Shown piece by piece: positions 1-8,000 of a stretch of DNA of 11,780 bases; the stretch's first letter is position 1, and each line of letters starts with the position of its first letter. Location of the stretch: NCBI GenBank assembly GCA_910589095.1, contig CAJUSN010000078.1:1-11780 (forward strand), read 5' to 3'. The position numbers were made by a program, and so were the translations under genes. The notes beneath the pieces were generated by a model. That model saw only the letters and a list, made by a program, of their open reading frames with translations, was not told the DNA's origin and searched no databases. The DNA comes from an uncultured Muribaculaceae bacterium. Lineage in GTDB: Bacteria > Bacteroidota > Bacteroidia > Bacteroidales > Muribaculaceae.

Positions 1-56
1 ATCGTGACCGATGAGACTTGGCGGCAGACGCGCAAAAGCCACCGAAAGAAACATTG
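1..56. repeat. Diverged partial copy of a foldback intergenic repeat
   Basis: Bases 1-22 match 9661-9682 at 20 of 22 positions (ATCGTGAC, then GATGA and ACTTGGC). After a gap of about ten bases, the AGACGC block at 26-31 and the CAAAA block at 33-37 align with 9697-9708, followed by an AC-GAAA-GAA stretch. This is therefore the right half of a repeat related to the one at 9578-9759. The left half lies outside the window. The 20-bp terminal inverted repeat of the right-hand copy is not seen here, so this copy is degenerate or belongs to another subfamily. It lies about 60 bp upstream of the peroxiredoxin gene. Confidence 0.6.
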
Positions 57-113
57 ACGGAGTAAGCCACTGAATATATTAAAGCATTTATTTGAGACAC
101 TTAACAACAGATT

Positions 114-569
114 ATGAATATAGGTGACAAACTTCCCGAATCATTCGGACTTGATGAAACCGGCCGTGAGGTGAAGCTCAGCGACTTTGCCGGTAAAAAA
201 CTAGTGCTCTACTTCTATCCTAAGGACAACACTTCCGGCTGTACGGCCGAGGCTTGTTCCCTTCGCGATAACATGGACGCTCTGCGTGCTAAAGGTTATG
301 AAGTGCTCGGTGTGAGCATCAATACCGCCGACTCACACAAAAAATTCATTGCCAAGCATGAGCTACCCTTCCATCTAATTGCCGATACTGAGCATAAGCT
401 CACCGAAGAGATGGGGGCATGGGGTGAAAAATCCATGTGCGGACGCAAGTATATGGGCACCCTCCGCACCACTGTCCTTGCCGATGAGAACGGTGTGATA
501 ACCCACATCTTTACTCCCAAGCAAATCAAAACCAAAGAGCATGGCGAGCAGATTCTGAAAGTGATCTGA
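114..569 (+). CDS. bcp: Thioredoxin-dependent thiol peroxidase, BCP/PrxQ type
   Basis: This 151-residue cytosolic peroxiredoxin reduces hydrogen peroxide and organic hydroperoxides with electrons from thioredoxin. The family signature is clear: YFYPKDNTSGCTAEAC carries the peroxidatic cysteine C43 and the resolving cysteine C48, the five-residue spacing of atypical 2-Cys BCP enzymes. R118 (in TLRTTVLAD) fits the conserved arginine of the active site. A further cysteine, C109, lies in a SMCGRKYMG stretch. The length is normal for the family. The ATG at 114 is the first start in frame and gives the expected N-terminus (IGDKLPESF). A weak TTTATTTG at 87-94 resembles the Bacteroidetes -7 element, but I find no partner -33 motif. 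The following hairpin at 594-630 suggests it is transcribed separately from frc. In an aerotolerant anaerobe its expected role is peroxide defence. Confidence 0.95.
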   Translation: MNIGDKLPESFGLDETGREVKLSDFAGKKLVLYFYPKDNTSGCTAEACSLRDNMDALRAKGYEVLGVSINTADSHKKFIAKHELPFHLIADTEHKLTEEMGAWGEKSMCGRKYMGTLRTTVLADENGVITHIFTPKQIKTKEHGEQILKVI

Positions 570-593
570 CTTTCATGACTTGATAAGCTGACC

Positions 594-630
594 GCAGCGG
601 CGCCTCGGGGAAAACCCGTAGCGCCGCTGC
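594..630 (+). terminator. GC-rich hairpin after bcp, probable terminator
   Basis: GCAGCGGCGC (594-603) pairs perfectly with GCGCCGCTGC (621-630). After a 2x2 internal loop, CGGG (606-609) pairs with CCCG (615-618) around a five-base loop. The stem is very stable but is followed by TTACATT rather than a run of T, so it may be a weak terminator or a transcript-stabilising 3' hairpin. The rest of the bcp-frc gap (570-734) shows no convincing promoter. Confidence 0.6.
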
Positions 631-734
631 TTACATTCATGCTGTATGTGCTGCGAATAAACTTTTCCTTGCTGAGAGTGTTATGAAAGTAAACCTTAAT
701 ATTCATCAAAGAATAACATAAACTTAGAAATATT

Positions 735-2045
735 ATGAATACCGCACCTCTACAAGGAATCAAGGTGGTTGATTTCACCGAAGTTCAGTCAGGCCCTTCA
801 TGTACACAGATGCTTGCATGGCTCGGCGCTGAAGTAATCAAAATCGAACGTCCCGGCGTTGGCGATGCCACACGTAAGGAACTTCAGTTCAATCCCGATC
901 TTCCTTCTTACTACTTCCTCCAGCTTAACTCCGACAAGAAGTCGCTTACTCTTGATGCCAAAACCCCCGATGGCAAAGAGATTCTTACCAAACTAATCAA
1001 GGAGTGTGATATCTTTGTTGAAAATCTCCACCCTGGAGCCATGGATAAGCTTGGTTTTGGGTGGGAAGCCGTACACCAGCTTAACCCCAAGTGTATCTAC
1101 GGTACCATCAAGGGTTTCCCTCTTTCATCCAAATATAAGGATTTGAAGGCTTACGAACCTGTGGCTCAGGTGACAGCAGCTGCTGCTTCAACAACCGGTT
1201 GGTATTCCGGCGATTACAATATCCCTACACAGTCAGGCGCTGCACTTGGTGATTCCAACACCGGTATGCACCTCCTCATCGGGTTGCTCGCAGCTCTTCA
1301 GCAGCGTAATCGCACGGGCGAAGGTTCTTTCGTTTATCAGTCCATGCACAACGCTTGTCTTAACCTTTGCCGTATAAAGACACGTGACCAGTTAACACTT
1401 GACAAAATCGGTTATCTTACACAGTTCCCCCAGTATCCCAACGGCAAGTTCGGCGATTGCGTTCCACGTTCGGGCAACATTGAAGGTGGTGGCGTGTTAG
1501 GTTGGACCTATAAGTGCAAACCGGCCGGCGGTTATGACACCGAAGTGGATGCCAACAACTATGTATACATCATTCTCCAGCGAGGTGCCAAGGACTTCGA
1601 GCTCTTCTGCAAGGCGGTAGGTTTCGAGGATTGGCTTACCAATCCTGATTTCAACACTGCCGATGCGCGTGACCGTCACAAAGAGGAAATTTATCAGCGA
1701 ATTGGCCAGTGGACAGCCGATAAGACTAAATTCGAGGTTACCTCGATCTTAGGTCCTGCGGGAGTGCCTGTCGGTCCTGTGCTCTCAACCAAAGAGGTGA
1801 TGACTGATGAATCACTTTATGATGGCAACACCCTTGTCCGCATCAACCAAGGCGGTGAAATCGGTGAGTTCGTCACCGTGGGTTGTCCTTTCACCATCTC
1901 CAATTATCAGCCTGTGTATGGTCCATGTCCGTCACTTGGCGGCAACACCGATGAGGTGCTCGCATCGCTTGGTTACACTCCGGAGCAAATTGCTTCGTTT
2001 GCAGCCAACGGAACAACCAAACCTTTGCCTGACGGCAAGATGTAA
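735..2045 (+). CDS. frc: Formyl-CoA:oxalate CoA-transferase (class III)
   Basis: This 436-residue class III CoA-transferase moves CoA from formyl-CoA to oxalate, giving oxalyl-CoA and formate, the first step of oxalate breakdown. The N-terminus (GIKVVDFT.VQSGPSCTQML.WLGA.VIKIERPG.GD) is very close to E. coli YfdW and Oxalobacter formigenes FRC as I recall them. The catalytic aspartate is D173 in SGAALGDSNTGMH (D169 in O. formigenes). Q18, Y60, K138 and Y140 sit at positions matching active-site or CoA-contact residues. The short PQYPNGKFGD segment (232-241) is YfdW-like. Oddly, the tetraglycine loop that shapes the active site (GGGGQPGW in both references) reads EGGGVLGW at 250-257. Family and reaction are secure; exact donor and acceptor preference is inferred. 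It is the first gene of the cassette, 107 bp before oxc, and ends in a strong hairpin. Confidence 0.93.
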   Translation: MNTAPLQGIKVVDFTEVQSGPSCTQMLAWLGAEVIKIERPGVGDATRKELQFNPDLPSYYFLQLNSDKKSLTLDAKTPDGKEILTKLIKECDIFVENLHPGAMDKLGFGWEAVHQLNPKCIYGTIKGFPLSSKYKDLKAYEPVAQVTAAAASTTGWYSGDYNIPTQSGAALGDSNTGMHLLIGLLAALQQRNRTGEGSFVYQSMHNACLNLCRIKTRDQLTLDKIGYLTQFPQYPNGKFGDCVPRSGNIEGGGVLGWTYKCKPAGGYDTEVDANNYVYIILQRGAKDFELFCKAVGFEDWLTNPDFNTADARDRHKEEIYQRIGQWTADKTKFEVTSILGPAGVPVGPVLSTKEVMTDESLYDGNTLVRINQGGEIGEFVTVGCPFTISNYQPVYGPCPSLGGNTDEVLASLGYTPEQIASFAANGTTKPLPDGKM

Positions 2046-2065
2046 TTGAACAACACTTCTATACC

Positions 2066-2091
2066 GGGGGCGAGAAAAGCTCGCCCCCTTT
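2066..2091 (+). terminator. Hairpin with short T-run between frc and oxc
   Basis: GGGGGCGAG (2066-2074) pairs perfectly with CTCGCCCCC (2080-2088) around the loop AAAAG, followed by TTT and a pyrimidine-rich stretch. It looks like an intrinsic terminator or a partial terminator inside the cassette. Between it and the oxc start only about 60 bases remain, in which I see no good promoter, so oxc probably depends on read-through or on a promoter I cannot recognise. Confidence 0.75.
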
Positions 2092-2152
2092 CCTCATTTT
2101 CCTTTTCCCTCGCTTCACTCCTTCATAACCAACTTTTACAGTTAATCTTATT

Positions 2153-3904
2153 ATGGCTAATTCAACACAACAAACACCCGCACCCGGTGCTCAAAAGGCT
2201 CCTCAGTTTCCCGAACAGGTGACGGGTATGTATATTCTTGCTGAGTCACTCCGCCGTCTCGGGCTCATGGATGTTTACGGACTTGTGGGCATTCCTGTAA
2301 CCGAGGCTGCTTTTGCAATGCAGAAACTCGGCATTAATTATTATGGATTCCGCTTTGAACAGCAGGCCGGCATGGCTGCAGCCACTCACGGTTTCCTCAC
2401 AAAGAAGCCCGGTGTGCTGCTCACAGTGTCATCCCTCGGTTTCATGAATGGTTTGACTGCAACGGCCAACGCTACAGTCAACTGCTATCCTATGATTCAG
2501 ATTTCAGGTGCGTCGGATCCAACTATGGTCGACATGAACATGGGCACATACGAGCAGCTTGACCAGTTGAACACGGCCCGTCCGCTCGTCAAGGCCGCTT
2601 TCCGTTGCTCTTACGCCAAGGATATACCGGCAGCTGTGGCGCGCGCTTACCGGGTAGCTGTCAGCGGCCGTCCCGGTGGAGTATATATCGACATGACCAC
2701 TCCCGCCCTTGGCGAAATTATGGATGCTTCCGAAGCCGAGAAACTTTTCTATGAACCTGTTGATATCGCCTCGACCGTGGCCCCCACAAAAGCGTCTGTT
2801 GACAGGGCTGTAGAGATGATTCTCGCCGCCAAGCGTCCCGCTATCCTTCTGGGCAAAGGGGCTGCCTACGCGCAGGTTGACGAAAAGATAAAGACTCTGG
2901 TGGAAACCTATAAGATTCCTTATCTGGCAATGTCAATGGCTAAAGGTTTGATGCCTGATGCCGGCGAGTACAGCGCACTGAGTTGCCGCTCCACCATTAT
3001 GGAGAAGGCCGACGTGGTCATTGTAATTGGTGCACGTATCAACTGGATGCTCTCATTTGGCCGAGGCAAGTGGAATCCTGAGGGCAAGTTCGTACAGCTT
3101 GAAGTGGAGCCTTCCGAAATTGACCGCAATGTTCCCATCGCTGCCCCGGTTGTGGGAGATATGGGCCAGTCGCTTGATATGATATTGGAAGCCATGAATG
3201 GCAAGAGCATGAGTGCCGACCCGGGATGGCTCACCTCTCTTCAGGAAGAGTCAAAGGTCAAGAATGCCAAGTTCCAGACCCGTTTGGCCGATGCTGCAAA
3301 GGTGTCGCCCATGACACATTGGAGCGCACTTTCGGTAATCAAACCTGTGCTTGAGTCCAATCCCGATGTAGTTCTTATCAACGAGGGTGCAAATACACTT
3401 GATGATACCCGCGACTCTGTGGATATGTCATTGCCGCGTCATCGTGTTGACTGTGCTTCATGGTCCATCATGGGCATGGGTATGGGATCGGCCATCGGTG
3501 CAGCGGTTGCCACCGGCAAGAGCGTGGTAGCCGTGGAGGGCGACTCGGCATTTGGTTTCTCCGGCATGGATTTCGCTACAATCTGCCGTTATAAACTCCC
3601 TGTCACCGTGGTGATTTTCAATAATGGCGGTATCTACAACGGTATTGGAGTCAATCCCTCGGGAGGTGATGCGCCTGCGCCCACAACCCTCGACATCAAC
3701 GCCAAGTACAATCTCATTGGCGAGGCATTCGGAGCGGACAATTATCGTGTGGACAACATCGCTGACCTCCGCAAAGCTCTTGAGGCAGCCATTGCTTCCA
3801 AGCGTCCTTGCATGATCGATGTTCAGCTTGCTGCCGATTCCGGCAAAGAGTCGGGTCACATAGGTTATCTCAATCCAGCCCCCCTCATTCAGTACACCGT
3901 ATGA
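2153..3904 (+). CDS. oxc: Oxalyl-CoA decarboxylase (ThDP-dependent)
   Basis: This 583-residue thiamine-diphosphate enzyme decarboxylates oxalyl-CoA to formyl-CoA and CO2, regenerating the CoA donor for Frc. Sequence and layout match O. formigenes OXC with an offset of about 13 residues. I47 lies in the VGIPVT loop. E69 (RFEQQAG) is the cofactor-activating glutamate. Y133-E134 fall in the GTYEQLDQLN motif, Y495 in NNGGIYNG, and S567 in the C-terminal ESGHIGYLN segment that closes over substrate. The ThDP/Mg motif runs from G463-D464-S465 (GDSAFGFSG) to N490-N491. The central domain keeps GKGAAYAQ and IGARINW. The first 20 or so residues (rich in Gln, Pro and Ala) make a short extra N-terminus; an in-frame ATG at codon 26 falls inside the conserved domain, so the first ATG is preferred. 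The carrier gene follows after 53 bp with no terminator between. Cytosolic. Confidence 0.96.
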   Translation: MANSTQQTPAPGAQKAPQFPEQVTGMYILAESLRRLGLMDVYGLVGIPVTEAAFAMQKLGINYYGFRFEQQAGMAAATHGFLTKKPGVLLTVSSLGFMNGLTATANATVNCYPMIQISGASDPTMVDMNMGTYEQLDQLNTARPLVKAAFRCSYAKDIPAAVARAYRVAVSGRPGGVYIDMTTPALGEIMDASEAEKLFYEPVDIASTVAPTKASVDRAVEMILAAKRPAILLGKGAAYAQVDEKIKTLVETYKIPYLAMSMAKGLMPDAGEYSALSCRSTIMEKADVVIVIGARINWMLSFGRGKWNPEGKFVQLEVEPSEIDRNVPIAAPVVGDMGQSLDMILEAMNGKSMSADPGWLTSLQEESKVKNAKFQTRLADAAKVSPMTHWSALSVIKPVLESNPDVVLINEGANTLDDTRDSVDMSLPRHRVDCASWSIMGMGMGSAIGAAVATGKSVVAVEGDSAFGFSGMDFATICRYKLPVTVVIFNNGGIYNGIGVNPSGGDAPAPTTLDINAKYNLIGEAFGADNYRVDNIADLRKALEAAIASKRPCMIDVQLAADSGKESGHIGYLNPAPLIQYTV

Positions 3905-3957
3905 TGCCCGGGTGCGTTCAAAACTACCTGATTTTCTAACTTAACAATCTTACAATC

Positions 3958-4935
3958 ATGGGTCTGTCTCATATTATACTTTACGCCATTGTCCCTATCA
4001 TTGTGGTGATGCTTGCGGGCTTCATCTCGGGCAAGAAGGGCGTGTTCAGCGGCGATGACTCCAAGAAGTTCAACAAGGTTGTGCTTGACTACGCATTGCC
4101 GGCCGCCTTGTTCGTGTCGATTGTACAATCAACGCGTGCCGATCTGGCCAAGGACCTCAAGGTCACGTTGGTTTCAACAGTGGGCATAATGCTCTGTTTC
4201 ATGCTCGTTTATTTCGTGTTTAAATATTGCTTCAAAAAGAATACCGGAGCTGATGCCGCCATCTCGGCTTTGATCAGCGGCTCGCCCACAATCGGTTTCC
4301 TCGGGTTTGCGGTACTGGAGCCAATCTTCGGTACCTCTCCATCCGTGGCACTTATCGTGGCCATTGTCAGCATCGTGGTCAATGCCATCGGTATTCCTGT
4401 GGGTCTTTCACTGATGAATGCCTCTCTTGAGAAGCAGAATCCCGGTTCTACAAAAAAGGAGAGTCCGTGGAAGCCGGTGCTTCACGCATTGGAGCAACCG
4501 GTGGCATGGGCGCCTATCCTGGCAGTTGTGTGGGTTCTCATCGGAATTCCATGGCCAAAAGAGCTGAGCCCTTCATTCAATCTTATAGCTAAGGCAAATG
4601 CTTCAATGGCAGTGTTCTCCGCCGGTATCACCCTGTCGGCAGTGAAAATCTCCATCAATTGGCAAGCCATATTGGGCTCTATCATGAAAATGGTCATGAT
4701 GCCTGCCGTGGTTCTGATAATGGGTCTGCTTTGCCACATGGATCCCCTCAACTTGAAGATGCTTGTTGTGGCAGCAGCACTTCCCCCGGCATTCTCAGGC
4801 ATTATCATTGCCGATGAATATGACACTTATGTTGCCACCGGTACTTCATCGCTGACATTGAGTGTGATACTCTTCGTCGGGTTCTGTCCTCTTTGGATTT
4901 GGCTGACTGACCTGGCACTGACCACTTTTGCATAA
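3958..4935 (+). CDS. AEC-family (auxin efflux carrier type) permease, likely oxalate/formate carrier
   Basis: This 325-residue inner-membrane protein has about ten hydrophobic segments (near residues 5-24, 38-57, 67-91, 100-122, 128-152, 182-198, 207-228, 233-258, 265-285 and 295-320) in the 5+5 arrangement of the AEC/BART superfamily. Typical AEC features are the NKVVLDYALPAALF segment (39-52), the proline break between segments 5 and 6, and the ASMAVFSAGITL helix (215-226). AEC proteins move small organic anions such as malonate or malate. E. coli YfdV, encoded beside the Frc and Oxc homologues yfdW and yfdU, belongs to the same family. From position alone, the likely substrate is oxalate in and/or formate out; the sequence does not prove this. 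No OxlT-type MFS antiporter is present in the window. The gene ends just before a strong terminator that closes the cassette. Confidence 0.85.
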   Translation: MGLSHIILYAIVPIIVVMLAGFISGKKGVFSGDDSKKFNKVVLDYALPAALFVSIVQSTRADLAKDLKVTLVSTVGIMLCFMLVYFVFKYCFKKNTGADAAISALISGSPTIGFLGFAVLEPIFGTSPSVALIVAIVSIVVNAIGIPVGLSLMNASLEKQNPGSTKKESPWKPVLHALEQPVAWAPILAVVWVLIGIPWPKELSPSFNLIAKANASMAVFSAGITLSAVKISINWQAILGSIMKMVMMPAVVLIMGLLCHMDPLNLKMLVVAAALPPAFSGIIIADEYDTYVATGTSSLTLSVILFVGFCPLWIWLTDLALTTFA

Positions 4936-4982
4936 CACATTCCATTGAATAGAATAAATCCCGATATGTTGATTTAATCTGT

Positions 4983-5026
4983 CCTGCTCTCCGGTGGGCT
5001 AAGCGAAGCCGGGGAGCGGGATTTTT
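4983..5026 (+). terminator. Intrinsic terminator of the oxalate cassette, abutting nifJ
   Basis: A 12-pair stem (4983-4994 with 5009-5020; ten Watson-Crick and two G-T pairs) around a 14-base loop is followed by ATTTTT, the textbook form. Its T-run ends 11 bases before the nifJ ATG at 5038, so it either ends the upstream operon within the nifJ leader or acts as an attenuator for nifJ. Upstream, TTTG at 4927-4930 followed after 19 bases by TAGAATAA is a weak promoter-like pair. If used, it would place the hairpin inside the nifJ 5' leader. Confidence 0.85.
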
Positions 5027-5037
5027 ACCTGACAGAT

Positions 5038-8000
5038 ATGAACGCACAGCAAAACACCGGTCGTCGGCCTAACTTGAAGAGCATGGATGGCTGCACGGCC
5101 GCTACCTATGTGGCGTATGCCTTTAGTGAAGTTGCCACTATTTATCCCATAACGCCTGTGGCTTCTATGGGTGAGGTTGCCGACAAGTGGGCTCTATCCG
5201 GTCGCAAAAATCTTTTCGGTTCCGAAATGGAAGTGAAGGAGATGGAGAGTGAACTCGGGGCTGCCGCTGCCACTCATGGCGCATTGGCAGCCGGAGCTTT
5301 GGCAACAACATTCACCGCCTCACAGGGACTCATGCTCATGATACCCAACATGTACAAGATAGCGGGCGAGCAATTGCCGGGCGTGTTTCATGTAGGGTGT
5401 CGGTCATTGGCATCTCACGCATTGAGCATATTCGGCGACCATCAGGATGTGATGGCCTGCCGCGCCACCGGTTTCGTTATGCTCGCTTCTTCCTCTGTGC
5501 AAGAAACATTGGATTTGGCGATTGTGGCTCATGTGGCTGCCATTGAGGGCTCGCTCCCAGTGTTGCATTTCTTTGACGGATGGCGCACATCCAACGAGCG
5601 CGCAACCATAGATGTGTTATCCTATGAGGATATGGTGCCGCTTCTTGACGGTGATAAAGTGGAGGCTTTCCGTCGTCGGTCCATGAATCCGGAGCATCCA
5701 ACGTTGAGAGGCACTTCGCAAGGAAGCGATGTCTATTTCCAGTGCAGGGAAGCTTGTAATCCGGCCTATGATGCAATTCCCGGGATAGTGGGCCGGGCCA
5801 TGGAGCGCGTCAGCGCATTGACCGGCCGAAATTATCATGCTGTGGATTACCATGGTGCAGAGGATGCGGAGTTCGTGTTGATTTCAATGGGTTCGTCCGC
5901 GCAGGTAATTGCTGAAACGGTAGATTATCTTAATCGTAACGGTTACCGGACGGGGTGTATTAATGTGCGCCTTTACCGTCCTTTCCCTGCCGAGGCACTG
6001 TTGGCGGCACTTCCTCCAACTGTGAAACATGTGGCGGCCCTTGACCGCACCAAGGAGCCGGGGGCCTTTGGCGAACCACTGTATCTTGATGTGGCTGCCG
6101 CACTTCAGTCGGTCGGAAGTGAGGTGAAACTGTCGGGAGGCCGCTACGGATTGTCAAGCAAGGAGTTTGATCCTGCAATGGTGAAATCTATTTTCGATCA
6201 CATGGCTTCGGAGCGGCTTGCACGGCAATTCACCGTTGGTATAGATGATGATGTCACACACCTGTCCATTGATGTTCCTGCATTTATCATTCCCGAGGCG
6301 CAGAATGGCGTGACGCAAGCCATTTTCTATGGAATGGGATCGGACGGGACCGTTGGTGCCACACGTCAACTGGCCGATATCATTGCCGGCTTGACCGATG
6401 GATATTCGCAGGCCTATTTCAATTATTCGGCTAAGAAATCAGGGGGCTACACCATCTCGCAGCTCCGCTTTGGGAAAAGTCCTATCCGCGCGGAGTATTC
6501 GATTGATGAGGCCGACTATGTGGGCTGTAACAAGGATGTCTACGTGAGGCGGTTCGAACTTCTGGCGAAGCTCCGTAGGGGAGGGGTGTTTGTGTTGAAT
6601 TCTCCATGGGATGAGGCTGCTATGGAGAAGCATCTCCCGGCTGCACTCAAGCGTGCCATTGCCAGTAGAAGTGCCAAATTCTATAATGTGAATGCCAATG
6701 CCATTGCTCAGGCCGGCGGACTGGGCGTGAGAATAAATACAATTATGGCTGCGGTGTTCATTCATCTTATGTCAGAACACTTACCTGCCACGGCCGCCAT
6801 CGCGGCTTTCAAAGAGCAGGTAAAGGAAGCTTATATGCATGAAGGTGGCGAAGTTGTAAGTCGCAATCTTGCCGTAATTGATGCTGCGGCTTCAGCTATC
6901 AAAGAAATATCCTATCCTTCCTCATGGGCCGATGCCCGGGATGCTGAAGAGCCATCGGAGACGGAGTTACCGGTTTTTGTGAAAGATGTGGCGCAGCCAT
7001 GTCTGAAATTGTTGGGTAATGAATTACCGGTATCGAAATTCGCGGCCGACGGTACTTTGCCGATGGGCACCGCGGCCTATGAGAAGCGAAGGATAGCCAT
7101 AAACATCCCCCGTTGGGATGCTGATAAATGTGTGGAGTGTACGGAGTGTTCACTCGTGTGCCCCCACGCTGCCATAAGGCCTTATCTTCTTGACGCAGAC
7201 GAGGAAGCATCTAAACCGGCCGTAATGACCACTGTGCCTGCCCGCGGCGCAGGTCTGCAGGGACTCAGCTATCGCATTCAGGTTTATCCTGCCGACTGCC
7301 TTGGATGCGGGTCGTGTGCCGTGATCTGTCCTGGAAAAGCGCTGGAGATGGTGCCGGTGGATTCCATTTTCAATAATGAGAAGCAGTGCCTTGATTATTT
7401 GTCCTCGCATGTGTCAATCAAGGATAATCTGCTGCAACGTGACACTGTGAGGGGCTCGCAGCTTCACCAACCGCTGCTTGAATTCTCAGGCGCATGCGCC
7501 GGATGTGGCGAAACTCCTTATGTGAAACTGCTCACACAGCTCTTTGGCGAGCGCATGGTTGTGGCCAATGCCACCGGATGCTCATCAATATGGGGCGCGA
7601 GCTATCCCAGCAATCCATACTGCACTGACAGGCATGGTCACGGACCGGCCTGGGGCAATTCGCTTTTCGAGGACAATGCCGAGTACGGTTATGGAATGTT
7701 GTGTGCCTTGGCAGCACGTCGCAGGCGATTGCGTGATGAGATTGAGAATCTGATGGCTTCTGCAACTGAGGGCGATGAGGTGAAATCGGCAGCCTCCGAC
7801 TGGCTGTCGGCCTACAGCTCAGGTGATGGCTCGGCAAAGGCCGCCACGAAATTGCTGGCAGCGGCCAAAGCGGCTCCTAAAAGCCGGTTGACTGATGCGA
7901 TTGAGGAAGGCGCCGACTTGTTGGTCAAGAAGTCCGTTTGGGCCATTGGTGGCGACGGATGGGCCTATGATATCGATTTTGGCGGACTGGATCATGTGCT

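Noticed and set aside
660..734. TPP riboswitch upstream of the ThDP-related cassette (CTGAGA at 672-677)
   Set aside because: Only the short CTGAGA string matches; the second conserved half (CTGATCTGG...AATGCC) is missing here and upstream of oxc and the carrier gene, despite ACCTGAT near 3926.
296..778. 160-codon antisense frame across bcp and the bcp-frc gap
   Set aside because: It crosses the GC-rich hairpin and covers two gene ends in antisense, without domain features.
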